Source: Verticillium longisporum | Lineage: Eukaryota; Ascomycota; Sordariomycetes; Glomerellales; Plectosphaerellaceae | Length of the DNA stretch: 64,000 nucleotides | Assembly (NCBI GenBank): GCA_019188255.1 | Contig: JAETXT010000002.1 | Coordinates: 1,426,001-1,490,000 of the forward strand | Direction: 5' to 3' | The notes under the pieces: generated by a model | Databases searched by the model: none | What the model was told of the DNA's origin: nothing | What the model saw: only the letters and a program-made list of their open reading frames with translations | Made by a program: the position numbers and the translations under genes | Shown here: positions 53,208 through 63,112 of the stretch, piece by piece | Position numbering within the stretch: position 1 is the first letter of the stretch | Layout: every line of letters starts with the position of its first letter

Positions 53208-55289
53208 ATGCGACCTTTCACCTCCATCGCGAGGCAACGAGCCGGCGCTCCCTCCACATCAGCGACCCCCACGAAGGGTATTCTTCGACCACCCTCTATT
53301 CTCGGACGTCGAAAGAGCGAACACGCTGGTCTCGATTCCGACCTGGCCGACCCACCATCGAGTCCCACCAAACGACGCAAGGTATTCATCGACGAGCTGA
53401 ATAACAAGGTGATTGAGTTCGGTGATAGATCTCTCGACGAAGTCAACATGGAGGTCCGAAAAGCTCTGGAAGAGCATCTGATGGGCGAGGATAGCGACTA
53501 TGACAACCTGAAGGAGATTTTCGCCAACGACAAGCGCAAGTCGCCGTCCGACTTGGGGAGCGACAGCGTCGTGAAGCCGCAAGAGCTTAAGCTGTACATC
53601 TTAGCTTTGACGAATTGTGTGCCTCTGCTCAAGAACCGAGCTTGTAACGGACTTGTGCGCAATGTTCTCCAAGTGTCATGGCTCGGTCGTGATGAGAACT
53701 TTTACAAGGTCTACCTCCAGCTCATGGCGGCATTGGTCAGCGCTCAGGGCTCCTACCTATCGATTGTTCTGTCCACCATGATGGAAAAGTTCTCACACTC
53801 CAGTTCAGCCGACTGGAGCATACCTGAGTATCCTTCAGTAACACGAGAAGCCATGCGCGAGAGATTGCACGGCGCCTTGCGGTATCTTCTCAAGATGTTC
53901 CCGGCTGCAACACCAGTTCTACGAACACTGATCAGTGCCAAATTCCCTTTTGCCGACGATCCTCAACGAGCCCACGTCGCATACGTTAAAAATCTTCTGG
54001 CTCTCAAGGAATACGCAACGGAACTCGATTTGGATATCGTTGATCTTATCCTGCAACGGCTGGTGGCTATCGATGTTCAGATGCAAGTCGACCTTGAGGA
54101 TTTAGACGACGAACTGACGGCGTCAGTCGCATACGCTCTGGGCAAGTCGTCAAATACTGGGTCTTGGGAGGGTGATGAGATGGACCCGGGCGAAGACAAA
54201 GACGACGATGACGACGACGACGAGTCTGTCGATAGTGACGATTCAGATGTTGATGATCAAGAGGCCAAGGCACGAACCGTGAAGAGCAATGTTGAGAAAT
54301 TGGACGCCATCCTCGACACACTCTTTGAGTATTACACCCCGCACTTTGCCGACCCTGACTCGGACGACGCCTATTACGAATATGCTCTACTGGTCCAGTC
54401 ATTCGGCAAGTTTGTGTTGCCGACGTACAAGTCAAGACATACGCAGTTTTTGCTCTTCCACTTTGGGCAGCTCTCAGAAAGACTACGCGACACATTCGTG
54501 GGATCATTGATCCCCATCTACACCGAACAGACCCGACCAGCTTTCGTACGACAAGCCGCAGCCACATATCTAGCTGGGTTTGTGGCAAGGGGAGCTCACG
54601 TACCGGGAGACTTGGTTCGGACCATCTTCAATCTCTTACTGGCACGAATGAAGTCGTACAGGCTGAGGCACGATGCGCATTCTCGAGGGCCCGATATGAA
54701 GCGACATCAAATATACTACTCGATGGCACAGGCCATCTTGTACGTATACTGCTTCCGTTGGAAGGATCTGGTCGTTTCAGTACCAGAACACGTCGATCCG
54801 GAAGATGCATCGTCGTATCTGGGCCACGAGCTTGAGTGGATCCACGGCCTCAGGGAAGAGCTTGCGAGCCACGTATACTGCAGGATGAACCCTCTCAAGA
54901 TCTGCTCGCCTGCTATAGTGGACGAGTTCGCCACCCTCGCACACAAGCTGGGACTTATGTACATATTCCCCCGTCTCGCGGAGAACCAACGCCTCCGCCT
55001 CTCGCAGTTTGTTTCTGATACGTACGGCAACGGAGGTGCGTTGCGAGACACGGGCGGTGCGCAAGGGGAAGAGGCCCACCAACTGGACCCATACTTCCCT
55101 TTCGATCCCTACCAACTGCCCGTCAGTAAACGTTGGGTCCATGGCGATTACGTGCAGTACGAGGCAGTGCCGGGGCTCAACATGACGGCGGAGAACGACA
55201 GCAGCGATGAAGACGACGAGGATGACGAGCCGGATACGGATGTTGACGAAGATACGGCGACGGCCAGTGAAAACGAAGACGAGGACTGA
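53208..55289 (+). CDS. RRN3: RNA polymerase I initiation factor RRN3 (TIF-IA)
   Basis: RRN3 bridges RNA polymerase I and the core factor at rDNA promoters; its phosphorylation ties rRNA synthesis to growth. It is an intronless frame of 693 residues from the ATG at 53208. The N-terminus is Ser/Pro/Arg-rich (to about residue 60). The helical-repeat body carries LKLYILALTNCVPLLKNRAC, RDENFYKVYLQLMAALVS, DKLDAILD-like and YYTPHFADPDSDDAYYEYAL, FVRQAAATYLAGFVARGAH, YYSMAQAILYVYCFRWKDLV, NPLKICSPAIVDEFATLAHK and FPFDPYQLPVSKRWVHGDYV. Two acidic tracts (about residues 324-348 and the C-terminus) are typical of the fungal family. No frameshift despite the low-complexity DNA. Confidence 0.93.
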   Translation: MRPFTSIARQRAGAPSTSATPTKGILRPPSILGRRKSEHAGLDSDLADPPSSPTKRRKVFIDELNNKVIEFGDRSLDEVNMEVRKALEEHLMGEDSDYDNLKEIFANDKRKSPSDLGSDSVVKPQELKLYILALTNCVPLLKNRACNGLVRNVLQVSWLGRDENFYKVYLQLMAALVSAQGSYLSIVLSTMMEKFSHSSSADWSIPEYPSVTREAMRERLHGALRYLLKMFPAATPVLRTLISAKFPFADDPQRAHVAYVKNLLALKEYATELDLDIVDLILQRLVAIDVQMQVDLEDLDDELTASVAYALGKSSNTGSWEGDEMDPGEDKDDDDDDDESVDSDDSDVDDQEAKARTVKSNVEKLDAILDTLFEYYTPHFADPDSDDAYYEYALLVQSFGKFVLPTYKSRHTQFLLFHFGQLSERLRDTFVGSLIPIYTEQTRPAFVRQAAATYLAGFVARGAHVPGDLVRTIFNLLLARMKSYRLRHDAHSRGPDMKRHQIYYSMAQAILYVYCFRWKDLVVSVPEHVDPEDASSYLGHELEWIHGLREELASHVYCRMNPLKICSPAIVDEFATLAHKLGLMYIFPRLAENQRLRLSQFVSDTYGNGGALRDTGGAQGEEAHQLDPYFPFDPYQLPVSKRWVHGDYVQYEAVPGLNMTAENDSSDEDDEDDEPDTDVDEDTATASENEDED

Positions 55290-57071
55290 GCGGCGACTTC
55301 AGTCAAGGATCAGCGAATAAAATGAGGATGGGCGAGACAATCGCACCAGCACAGGCAGGCAGGCGTTGGGTGGACCCGTACACCACAGGCAGGTCACTCG
55401 TCGTTCATGGCGTGGGCGACTGACAGCCCCCAGCAAGGCGTTCCGGGGTTTGATGACTTGAGGCTATGGATGGTGATCATGGATGGAGCGTTGATTTGCA
55501 GCGAGTTCGGTCAAGATGGCGGCTTGTTTACTTGGTTGTTTAGGTTGGCATGTGGTCATTAGCGTAAATTTGTCCGAGAAAGGTCTTTCATCACGATGAG
55601 TGCCGCCTTGGGATGGTGAAGTAACCGAGACTGTCGTGGCGCGAGAACAATGCGGCAAACAAACCAGGTGCATCTGCGTCTGCGACACGGGCTACGCCGA
55701 TAATGTGTTGATTTGTTTTGGTGCGTTGTAGAAAAGGAATGTTGTGTTGGAATGGTAGTGAAGAAGGGCCTCATCGTAATGAGCCCGTCGCGCGCGCCAT
55801 GACTCTCATGATGTATTCCTTGGCATGAAGCCCGACCGAGGGTTTTTGTTGTTCTTCTGCGCGCTCGCAAGACCAAGCGAATCTGAAGCTGTCTGGAGAC
55901 TAGGCGACGACGAGAAGCGAGATGGTCTTGTCACTGCAGTCGGCGTCGTCGTCGTCTGTTTATGCGCTGTTAAGACGATCCATCCGGGATGTCACAATCC
56001 CCTTTCATCTGGACACCTCTTTGCAGTGTCAATAGCGGGGCGCAAGCGCAGCAGAGTGATTGGAGAATCTCGGGGCTTGGCGAGCACAGACGGCAGCATG
56101 ATTGGATGATGGATGTTGGCGCAGCTACAGAAACGCGAGGTCCAATGACGGGGCCGTGCACCGATCTCCACTGGGAAAATGCGCTATTTCAGGTCCAGTT
56201 TGTTTCAACTGTCGGGGGGAAAGCCAGGGGCCACACTCGTCGGGACAACAGTGGAAAGATAGGGAAGATGGGGAGGAAGGGGGGATTCGAAAGAAACGCC
56301 GGCACTTCGAACGCATGGCGGGACGCGCAAGAGTCGCTCCACGACGGAAGATGAGGCGGAGGGGGGGGAGGGGGGTACGAGCGATTGTGGTTTCGTGGTT
56401 CGCGGTTCGCCATTTCAAGATTGAAATTGGTTGTTAGCGCACCGTTGACAAGGGGGTGGAAGGGGGGATGGACCAACCGCGTCGCCGGCGTACCTGCAGC
56501 AGCGGGCAGGCGGAGCGAGCAGGTGGGGTGGAGATGGCTCAGTGGCCGCGGCCTCCAAAACGCCGGGAAAGCAGCGCAATCTCCCTCGTCGGTGAGTCGA
56601 TGGTTCTCCTGGCCCAGCACGGAAAGAGCCTATGGCGATTGCAATGGCACGGGCCAGCCCCCCTCAAGGTCATGATCAGGGATGTGCCATGGCAGCTCGG
56701 GGTGAAGGGGGACCTCTGCCTGGCTGGATTCGGGGCGCAAGGGGCGATTAGCCTGTCTTTCCCTCGTCGCGATCCATGTTTTCTCACCTGATCCCTCCGC
56801 CCGCCTCTACCCTGCTTCCTTCTCTTTCACTCCTTTTTCCAACGAAGCCCTCAATCGTTTCCGTTCGTTGCGCCCCATCTGCCTTTCGTCGCTTCCAACT
56901 CGAGAGTTCGCTCTCCATTCCATTCTTTTGAAACCAGGGCCGGCGCACATTCACTCGTTATTGTATCGAATCAAGCAGCAAACTTAAACGGCAATCATCA
57001 ACGCCCTGACAACTCACATACACTACTACGTATCCAGGCGAGACTCTAAGGACAGACGACCGCCAAGCATC
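55290..57071. other. Intergenic, 1.8 kb, with G-rich tracts
   Basis: RRN3 3' side and SUN-family promoter. Long G-runs at 56361-56375 and 56452-56466 on the plus strand could form quadruplexes. The last 250 bp are pyrimidine-rich, as expected for a strong promoter. Frames up to 143 codons look random. Confidence 0.5.
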
Positions 57072-58457
57072 ATGAAGTCCATCGTGCACCTCACCCTCGC
57101 GGCCACGCTTGCCGCCACTGTCGCTGCTCAGCCTCAGCATCATCACCAGCATCAGCAGCTTCACAAGAAGCACACCGCGTCGCCCGTCGAGAAGCGTGAG
57201 CCTGATGCCGTCACCGTCTACGAGGTGGGCCCGACAGTGACCCTGTACGAGCTCGCCGGAGAGCACGTTGCGGCCGAAAAGGCCAAGGAGGGCATCGAGG
57301 ACGGTCTCTTCGTCGTCGTCGGCGAGAGCAAGCCCGAGTACACCCCGCCGCCGCCTCCTCCTCCTCCCCCGTCCACTTCCGAGGTTCCCACCCCGACGCC
57401 TGTCATTGCGGCTCAGTTTTTCGAGTCCAAGGAGCTGTCCACCTCGACGCCACTGCCCGAGACGACCCCCGAGCCCACGCCTACCACGAGCTCGGTCGCC
57501 CCTCCTCCCACCACCACCGCCGTTAAGGTCGACAAGGGCAGCAGCAACTCGGGCGGCCAGGGCATCAACTCCAAGTTCGACAGCGGCAAGGTCAAGTGCT
57601 CCCACTTCCCCTCCGACTACGGCGCGCTCGCCGTCGATTACCTGGGCACCGATGGCTGGATCGGCGTCCAAAAGGTGCCCAAGTACTCGGTTGGCGATGC
57701 CTCCATCAGCTACATCGAGACGGCCGTCAACGAGGGCTGCACCCCTGGCTCCTTCTGCTCGTACGCCTGCCCCGTTGGGTACCAGAAGACCCAGTGGCCC
57801 TCAGCTCAGGGCGACACGCTTCAGTCTATTGGCGGCCTCTACTGCAACGCAGACGGCTACCTTGAGCTCAGCCGCCCTGAGTACGACACTCTTTGCGAAA
57901 AGGGTGCCGGCGGTGTCTGGATCCAGAACGATCTCGACGAGACCTCGTGCGTCTGCCGCACCGACTACCCCGGCACCGAGTCCATGGTCATCCCGACCAT
58001 TCCCCAGCCCGGCGAGAAGGTTGCCCTGACCAACCCCTCGGCCAACGATTACTACGTCTGGAACAACCTGCCCACCACTGCCCAGTACTACGTCAACAAG
58101 AAGGGTCTGCCCGTTGAGGACGCCTGCACCTGGAACAGCCCCGTCGATCCCAAGGGTGCCGGCAACTGGGCCCCCATCAACATCGGTACCGGCAAGGCCG
58201 CCGACGGCAACACGTACATCTCCATCTTCCCTAACTTGCCTACCAGCACGGCTCAGCTTGACTTCAACATTGAGATTATTGGTGACGTCAACACAAAGTG
58301 CGCTCTCATTGACGGCCAGTACACTGGTGGCGGTTCCACCGGCTGCACCGTAAGTGACCGCGTCTTGGTTCCGTGTAGGATGTATCGAGCTAACCATTGA
58401 CAGACAACACTGGCTGGCACCAAGGGCGAGGCCATCATTCGCTTCTACAAGAACTAA
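57072..58457 (+). CDS. SUN-family secreted beta-glucosidase-like wall protein (SIM1/UTH1/SUN4)
   Basis: Two exons (57072-58349 and 58404-58457, 54-nt intron) give 443 residues. The signal peptide is MKSIVHLTLAATLAATVAAQ, then a His/Gln-rich stretch and a Lys-Arg site (VEKRE) that Kex2 could cut. A Pro/Thr/Ser-rich linker with nine prolines in a row follows. The Cys-rich SUN domain (about residues 170-443) includes CSHFPSDYGALAVDYLGTDG, WIGVQKVPKYS, GCTPGSFCSYACPVGYQKTQ, WPSAQGDTLQSIGGLYCNAD, YYVNKKGLPVEDACTW and GGGSTGCTTTLAGTKGEAI. SUN proteins (glycoside hydrolase family 132) act on beta-glucan in septation and wall remodelling. Strong codon bias towards C-ending codons suggests high expression. 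Large opposite-strand and other-frame ORFs here are shadows. Confidence 0.93.
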
Positions 58458-59426
58458 GCGGCGACGACGGCTTCAGCGACTTGGGACCGTATTGCGTGGC
58501 CTCAGGAGGCGTGAACTGTTGATACCTTTGGACGATACCCTGGACTCCGGAGCGTACGGGACTGGCACCAGGACGAACTTGACTGGCAACATCCCAATCG
58601 TTTGGTCTCGCGCATTTTGCTTCACCAAATTTGGATCTGGCTATGCATATGTTTCGTGAATTGGAAATGTTAGGTTGGAGAGACGACGGGTTGACGTAGC
58701 GGAAGACATCGGATCGGAGAGAGAGAAAGCAGACCAAGGTTATTCGGGAAGAAAAAAACGACAAGAACGTTTCCGGATAGTCAACCGTCTGTTGCTAGAC
58801 AATTTCCTTTGTTTATTCTGCTTTTCTAACCTCGATCTTTGTGCATTTGGCTTGCGCGCTTGCGTTGCTTTGCTCTGTAGTTGGCCGCGACAGGGTGCAT
58901 TGGTGGATTCCGACTACCTTGTGGCGCTTATGTGCTATGTATGGCATCGGATCTGATGATGCTTCGTCCGTGTATGAACTTTACTGTTTTGGCCGACCTA
59001 TATAATTCCGATGTGCAATGCGATGACGTTCAATTTGCCTTATCTTGGTGGCTGACGCTGCTCACGAGGGGGGGGCGGTGGGGAGTGCGGCATTGGCGGT
59101 ACCTCGAAAGATAAGCAGGTCCCGTGCATGACTTTCGTAGCAGTGACGCCATCACCGTTGGCTGTATCTTCCTCTACCTCTTTCCTTTCCGCTTTTGTTT
59201 TTCCCTCTTGTCTACAATCCATGTGTTTGGAATCGGTGATTGGGGCTCAAAGGGGTCTGCTGCACAAGTCTGAGGGCAAATCGCTGTGATTGAATCAGAA
59301 CACTGGGTTGGTCGTCGCTTCGGCACACCACTACTACATCGACAAACGTCAGATCCCCCGATTCCTTATCTTTCACCATCCTCGCCTGTACTCGGGTTTC
59401 GACACGACTGTGCGACTTCCTCCAAC
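58458..59426. other. Intergenic between the SUN gene and the MFS gene
   Basis: 3' UTR and promoter; no gene seen. Confidence 0.55.
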
Positions 59427-61174
59427 ATGTCTCTCCATCGTGTGGGATCTCTCGAGACCTTCCAGATTTTGCCCCATGCCCCAGGTTCACGACGCGGCAG
59501 TGATGCCTCCAGTATACGTGCCAGGAAGCTGAGTTTCAATCCGCTGCCAGACGAATGGGATCCTCCGGCCTCCAAGTCCGATGTCGTACAAGCTGTTTCT
59601 GGCTTTGAGGTGCCGCAATGGAAACGGATCCGTAAGTGTCGCTATGCTTCTGTGCTTTCCCTTTTGCTGACTTCCGATATCGTCATGTAGTACAGATCGC
59701 TATCACTGTAGTCTACTGCCTCTTCGCAGCCGGCGTTGTCTTTGGATATGCCGCACTGAAACCGGTGCTTAAAGCAGAGGGTGCCTACCGAGATGTTTGC
59801 TACGGCGATGAGCCTGGTCCAACGCACGGAGACACTTGTGTCGAGATACATCTGAACCTCATGTTCACTGTTGCTGCCGTTGCTACTAATGTAGCGGCGC
59901 TGCCTGTTGGCGCCATTCTTGACCACTACGGCCCGCGTGTGTGCGGTATCGCTGGTAGCCTCTTCCTCGCATCTGGTTCTCTCCTCATGGCCTATGCCGA
60001 CGAGGTCTCATTTGATGGATTTTTGTTGGGCTATCTGCTCCTCGCACTTGGAGGGCCCTTTACCTTCATCTCATCCTTCCAGCTCTCCAACGCATTTCCT
60101 CGCCACTCTGGCCTTATCCTCGCCCTGCTGACGGGCGCCTTCGACTCATCCAGCGCCCTGTTCCTCGCCTACCGCCTCATTTTCCAGGCTACCGACAGCT
60201 CCTTTGGCTATCGCCAATTCTTCCTTGCCTACCTTGTCGTACCCGCTTTCATACTGGTCGTACAAATCACCCTGATGCCCAAACAGTCTTATAAGACAAT
60301 GGGTGATCTTGCCGAGCAGGCAGACCAGATGGAAGCTGCCATTGAAAGGGATGACACTTTGGATGACCAGATCGACGAGAACACTGCACTCCTCCGCGAG
60401 GAACAGCGCTCTCACCGCCAAACCGTTCTGGACGACACTCAGGAGTTGATTGGTGCCCAGGGCGCGGATGAACAGGCCCGGCGCGAGGAGAAGAAGAATT
60501 CCATATCTGGAGTCTGGGGCGTCATGCACGCCAACACAGCTCTGCAACAGATTGCATCGCCCTGGTTCGTCCTCATCTGTCTCTTCACTGTCATTCAGAT
60601 GACGCGCATCAACTACTTTGTCGCCACGATCCGTGCCCAGTACGAAGCCATTTTCGGCAATGTCGAACAAGCCATTGAAGTGAATAACTTCTTCGATGTC
60701 GCCTTGCCCGTCGGCGGTATTCTCTCGATCCCCTTCATCGGCCTATTCCTCGATCATACAAGTACCTTTATCGTCCTCACCGTCCTCGTCACCACTGCAA
60801 CTGCCATTGGCGTCCTGGGCATCCTACCTTACACGTGGGCTGCCTACACCGGCATCTGCCTCTTTGTACTATACCGCCCATTTTACTACCCGGCCCTATC
60901 CGACTACAGTGCCAAGGTCTTTGGCTTCCGCACCTTCGGCACCGTCTAAGGCACCATCATCCGCCTCTCTGGCTTGCTGGATTTCTCCCAGTCGGGCCTC
61001 GGCCATCTGTTTCACCACACGTTCACGGGGGAACCGGTGCCCGTCAACGACATGCTGTTGTCTGCTGGCTTTGCAGTCGGTATTTTGCTGGTTGGATTCG
61101 TGGGTGTCCGGACTAGAGGGTTGCGGCGCAAGGTACTGGAGATTGAGGCCGAAAATGCGGTACTGGGGCACTAG
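59427..61174 (+). CDS. FMP42/SLC43-like MFS transporter with an in-frame TAA
   Basis: Exon 1 (59427-59631) encodes a cytosolic N-terminus (MSLHRVGSLETFQILPHAPG, WDPPASKSDVVQAVSGFEV). An intron at 59632-59690 leads to the membrane part. Segments include AITVVYCLFAAGVVFGYAAL, LNLMFTVAAVATNVAALPVG followed by AILDHYGPRVCGI (the MFS loop 2-3 signature), FTFISSFQLSNAFPRHSGL and GAFDSSSALFLAYRLIF. A charged central loop sits at about 300-370. At 60947-60949 a TAA interrupts FRTFGTV|GTIIRLSGLLDFSQSGLG in the same frame. Translation would then run on through another hydrophobic segment (FAVGILLVGFVGVRTRGL) to the TAG at 61172-61174. The layout fits yeast Fmp42 (YMR221C) and animal SLC43 amino-acid transporters. 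The TAA would remove the last two segments. A Tyr codon (TAC/TAT) probably stood there. Confidence 0.88.
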
Positions 61175-61622
61175 AAGTCGCCACACAAGCCTCGCTCTTT
61201 GTGTCTAGTTGAGTCATCCTGGAAGGGGACGTGGAAATATTCTGAGAACTGTTATCATTAGTCTGAGTCTCTCATCAATACGGACAACCATACGGGCGCT
61301 GCAGGCTGCAAAGTTGATTAGCGGCATTCGAAGATGGCGGCAGGGTGGCAACCGACAAATCGCATCAAAACAAATGCCCGCACTGCTTTAGAAGTAGTAG
61401 CTGACATTCAACTTTACTTGGCCTGTCCCCAAACTCAAGTGACCGTCAAGCAAGCGTCAGTGGATTCAACTTGTTCTGATCTCTGTGAAGCGATGTTGCC
61501 TCGGTGAGACGAGGGGGAAACGATCATGGTTGAGAGGATGTCATAGTGTATTCGAAATCATTGGTCCTCAAACTCCGTATCTGGCTCGTCAAAGTACACC
61601 GTATCATCCTGCGAAACACCCC
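61175..61622. other. Convergent intergenic gap
   Basis: 3' ends of the MFS gene (+) and the deacetylase gene (-). No gene seen. Confidence 0.6.
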
Positions 61623-63112
61623 TCAAAGCTCCATGGGAATACCGATCGCTTCCTCCCGCAGCTTCCGGAGCCCGTCGTCCCTCGCCTCTCTCTCCTCGCG
61701 TAGCTGAGCCTCGACGTCGTCCCGGATACCACCAAGATCAGGCGGGATGACCTGTGACTGGACGCTCGGCGCAGCCTCGACGAAGCGCAGCTGCTCGTTG
61801 ACGTGCTGCACAATCTCGTGCAGGCGCTTCTGCGGGTTCTTGTTGACACGGGGTTCGCCTAGAATCTGCTCGAGCGTCGGGAAGAGCTCCTCGTAGCGGA
61901 ACTGGTCGCGCCACGGCGTGTGGCTCGGAATGATGGGCGCAATGCGGTCCTGGATGCCGGCGGCGATGCTCGTCTCGTAGGCCCAGGCGCGGGCCACGTT
62001 TCTCGGCGTGTAGCCGCCGCCGCCGAAGAGGATCATGGGAAGGCCAAACTTTTTGCAAAATTCGACGCAGGTACCGTGCCCTTGCACCTGGAGGTTGAAC
62101 TTGCCAAGACGGTCGCCGGCGAGCGAGTCGGCGCCGCACTGCAGGGCGATGGCGCTGGGGCGGAACTTTTCGATACACTTGCCGATGACGTTCTCGAAGA
62201 GCCATCCGTACTGCTCGTCCGTGATGCCATCGTTCAGCGGGACGTTGACTGAGTGGTGCGCGCCCGGGTTGTGCTCGTTCTTGGGGCCATTGTCGTCGAG
62301 GGCGCCAGTGCCGGGGAAGAACGTGTCGGGCGCGTATTTGTGAAAGGAGACAGTCATGACCCTGTCGGTGGAGAAGAATGCTTCTTCGACGCCATCGCCG
62401 TGATGTACGTCGATATCGATGTAGAGCACGCGGGGATAGCATCGGAGGAGCTGGAGGATGGCGACGACAATGTCGTTGATGTAACAGAAACCGGAGGCCT
62501 CGGACTTTTGGCGTGGTGAAGCCCACCGCCCCAGGCTATTGCAATGTCAGATTGCTTCGAGCAGATCTTGCGTGCCGCGTCCAGGGAACACCCGCCCGAC
62601 ATGGAGCAGTAGTCGTACAGGCCCTCGAACAAGGGACAGTCGGAGCCACCAAGGTTGAACATGAGCTCCGGCGTGGGGTTCTCAATATCTCGGGGCTGCG
62701 CTTCAGGCATGACTGTTCCCAGAAAGTCGAGATAGTCCTTGGAATGAAAGCTGTTGAGCTCCTCAAAGGTTGCAGCCCTCGATGTGTAGTTGTCCATCGC
62801 AAAATTCATGCCGTAGGAGAAGACCAAACTTTTCGACAAGGTCAGACGCCAGGGCTTCATCGGATGGGTCTGGCCGAAGTGATGCTTCTCCATCTCCGGA
62901 TTGACGTGAAAGGAGACATTATACCCCTTTGGCCTCGTGACGCCCATTTCTTGTGCATACCGCTTGCATTTACCAAAGTATTTGGCATTGTCCTCATCGC
63001 TGGGCCGTCCAAGGGGGACGCTGTATTCCTCAACGATAGGATCCGTTCCTATTGTATGTGGGAGGTAATTTGGTTTCGAGCGGAACCTGTAAGGCGGTGT
63101 GACATTGGACAT
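61623..63112 (-). CDS. HOS2: Class I histone deacetylase, HOS2 type, with an apparent one-base frameshift
   Basis: About 496 residues from the ATG at 63112 (MSNVTPPYRFRSKPNYLPH). An upstream in-frame codon is GTG, not ATG. Class I signatures follow in order: MEKHHFGQTHPMKPWRLTLS, HSKDYLDFLGTVMPEAQP, the catalytic AWGGGLHHAKKSEASGFCY (His-His at about 199-200), VLYIDIDVHHGDGVEEAFFS, VMTVSFHKYAPDTFFPGTG, LQCGADSLAGDRLGKFNL and FGGGGYTPRNVARAWAYE. Zinc-binding Asp/His residues are present. The modest length and the short C-terminal tail favour the Hos2/HosA branch (Set3 complex) over the longer Rpd3/RpdA. The frame breaks in a run of four A (plus-strand TTTT, 62506-62509) inside the catalytic motif: HHAK ends one frame, KSEASGFCY continues in another. 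One extra A gives 497 codons. Confidence 0.93.

Noticed and set aside
57268..58397. Long open frames in other frames and on the minus strand over the SUN-family gene
   Set aside because: Shadows caused by strong third-position C/G bias of the true gene.
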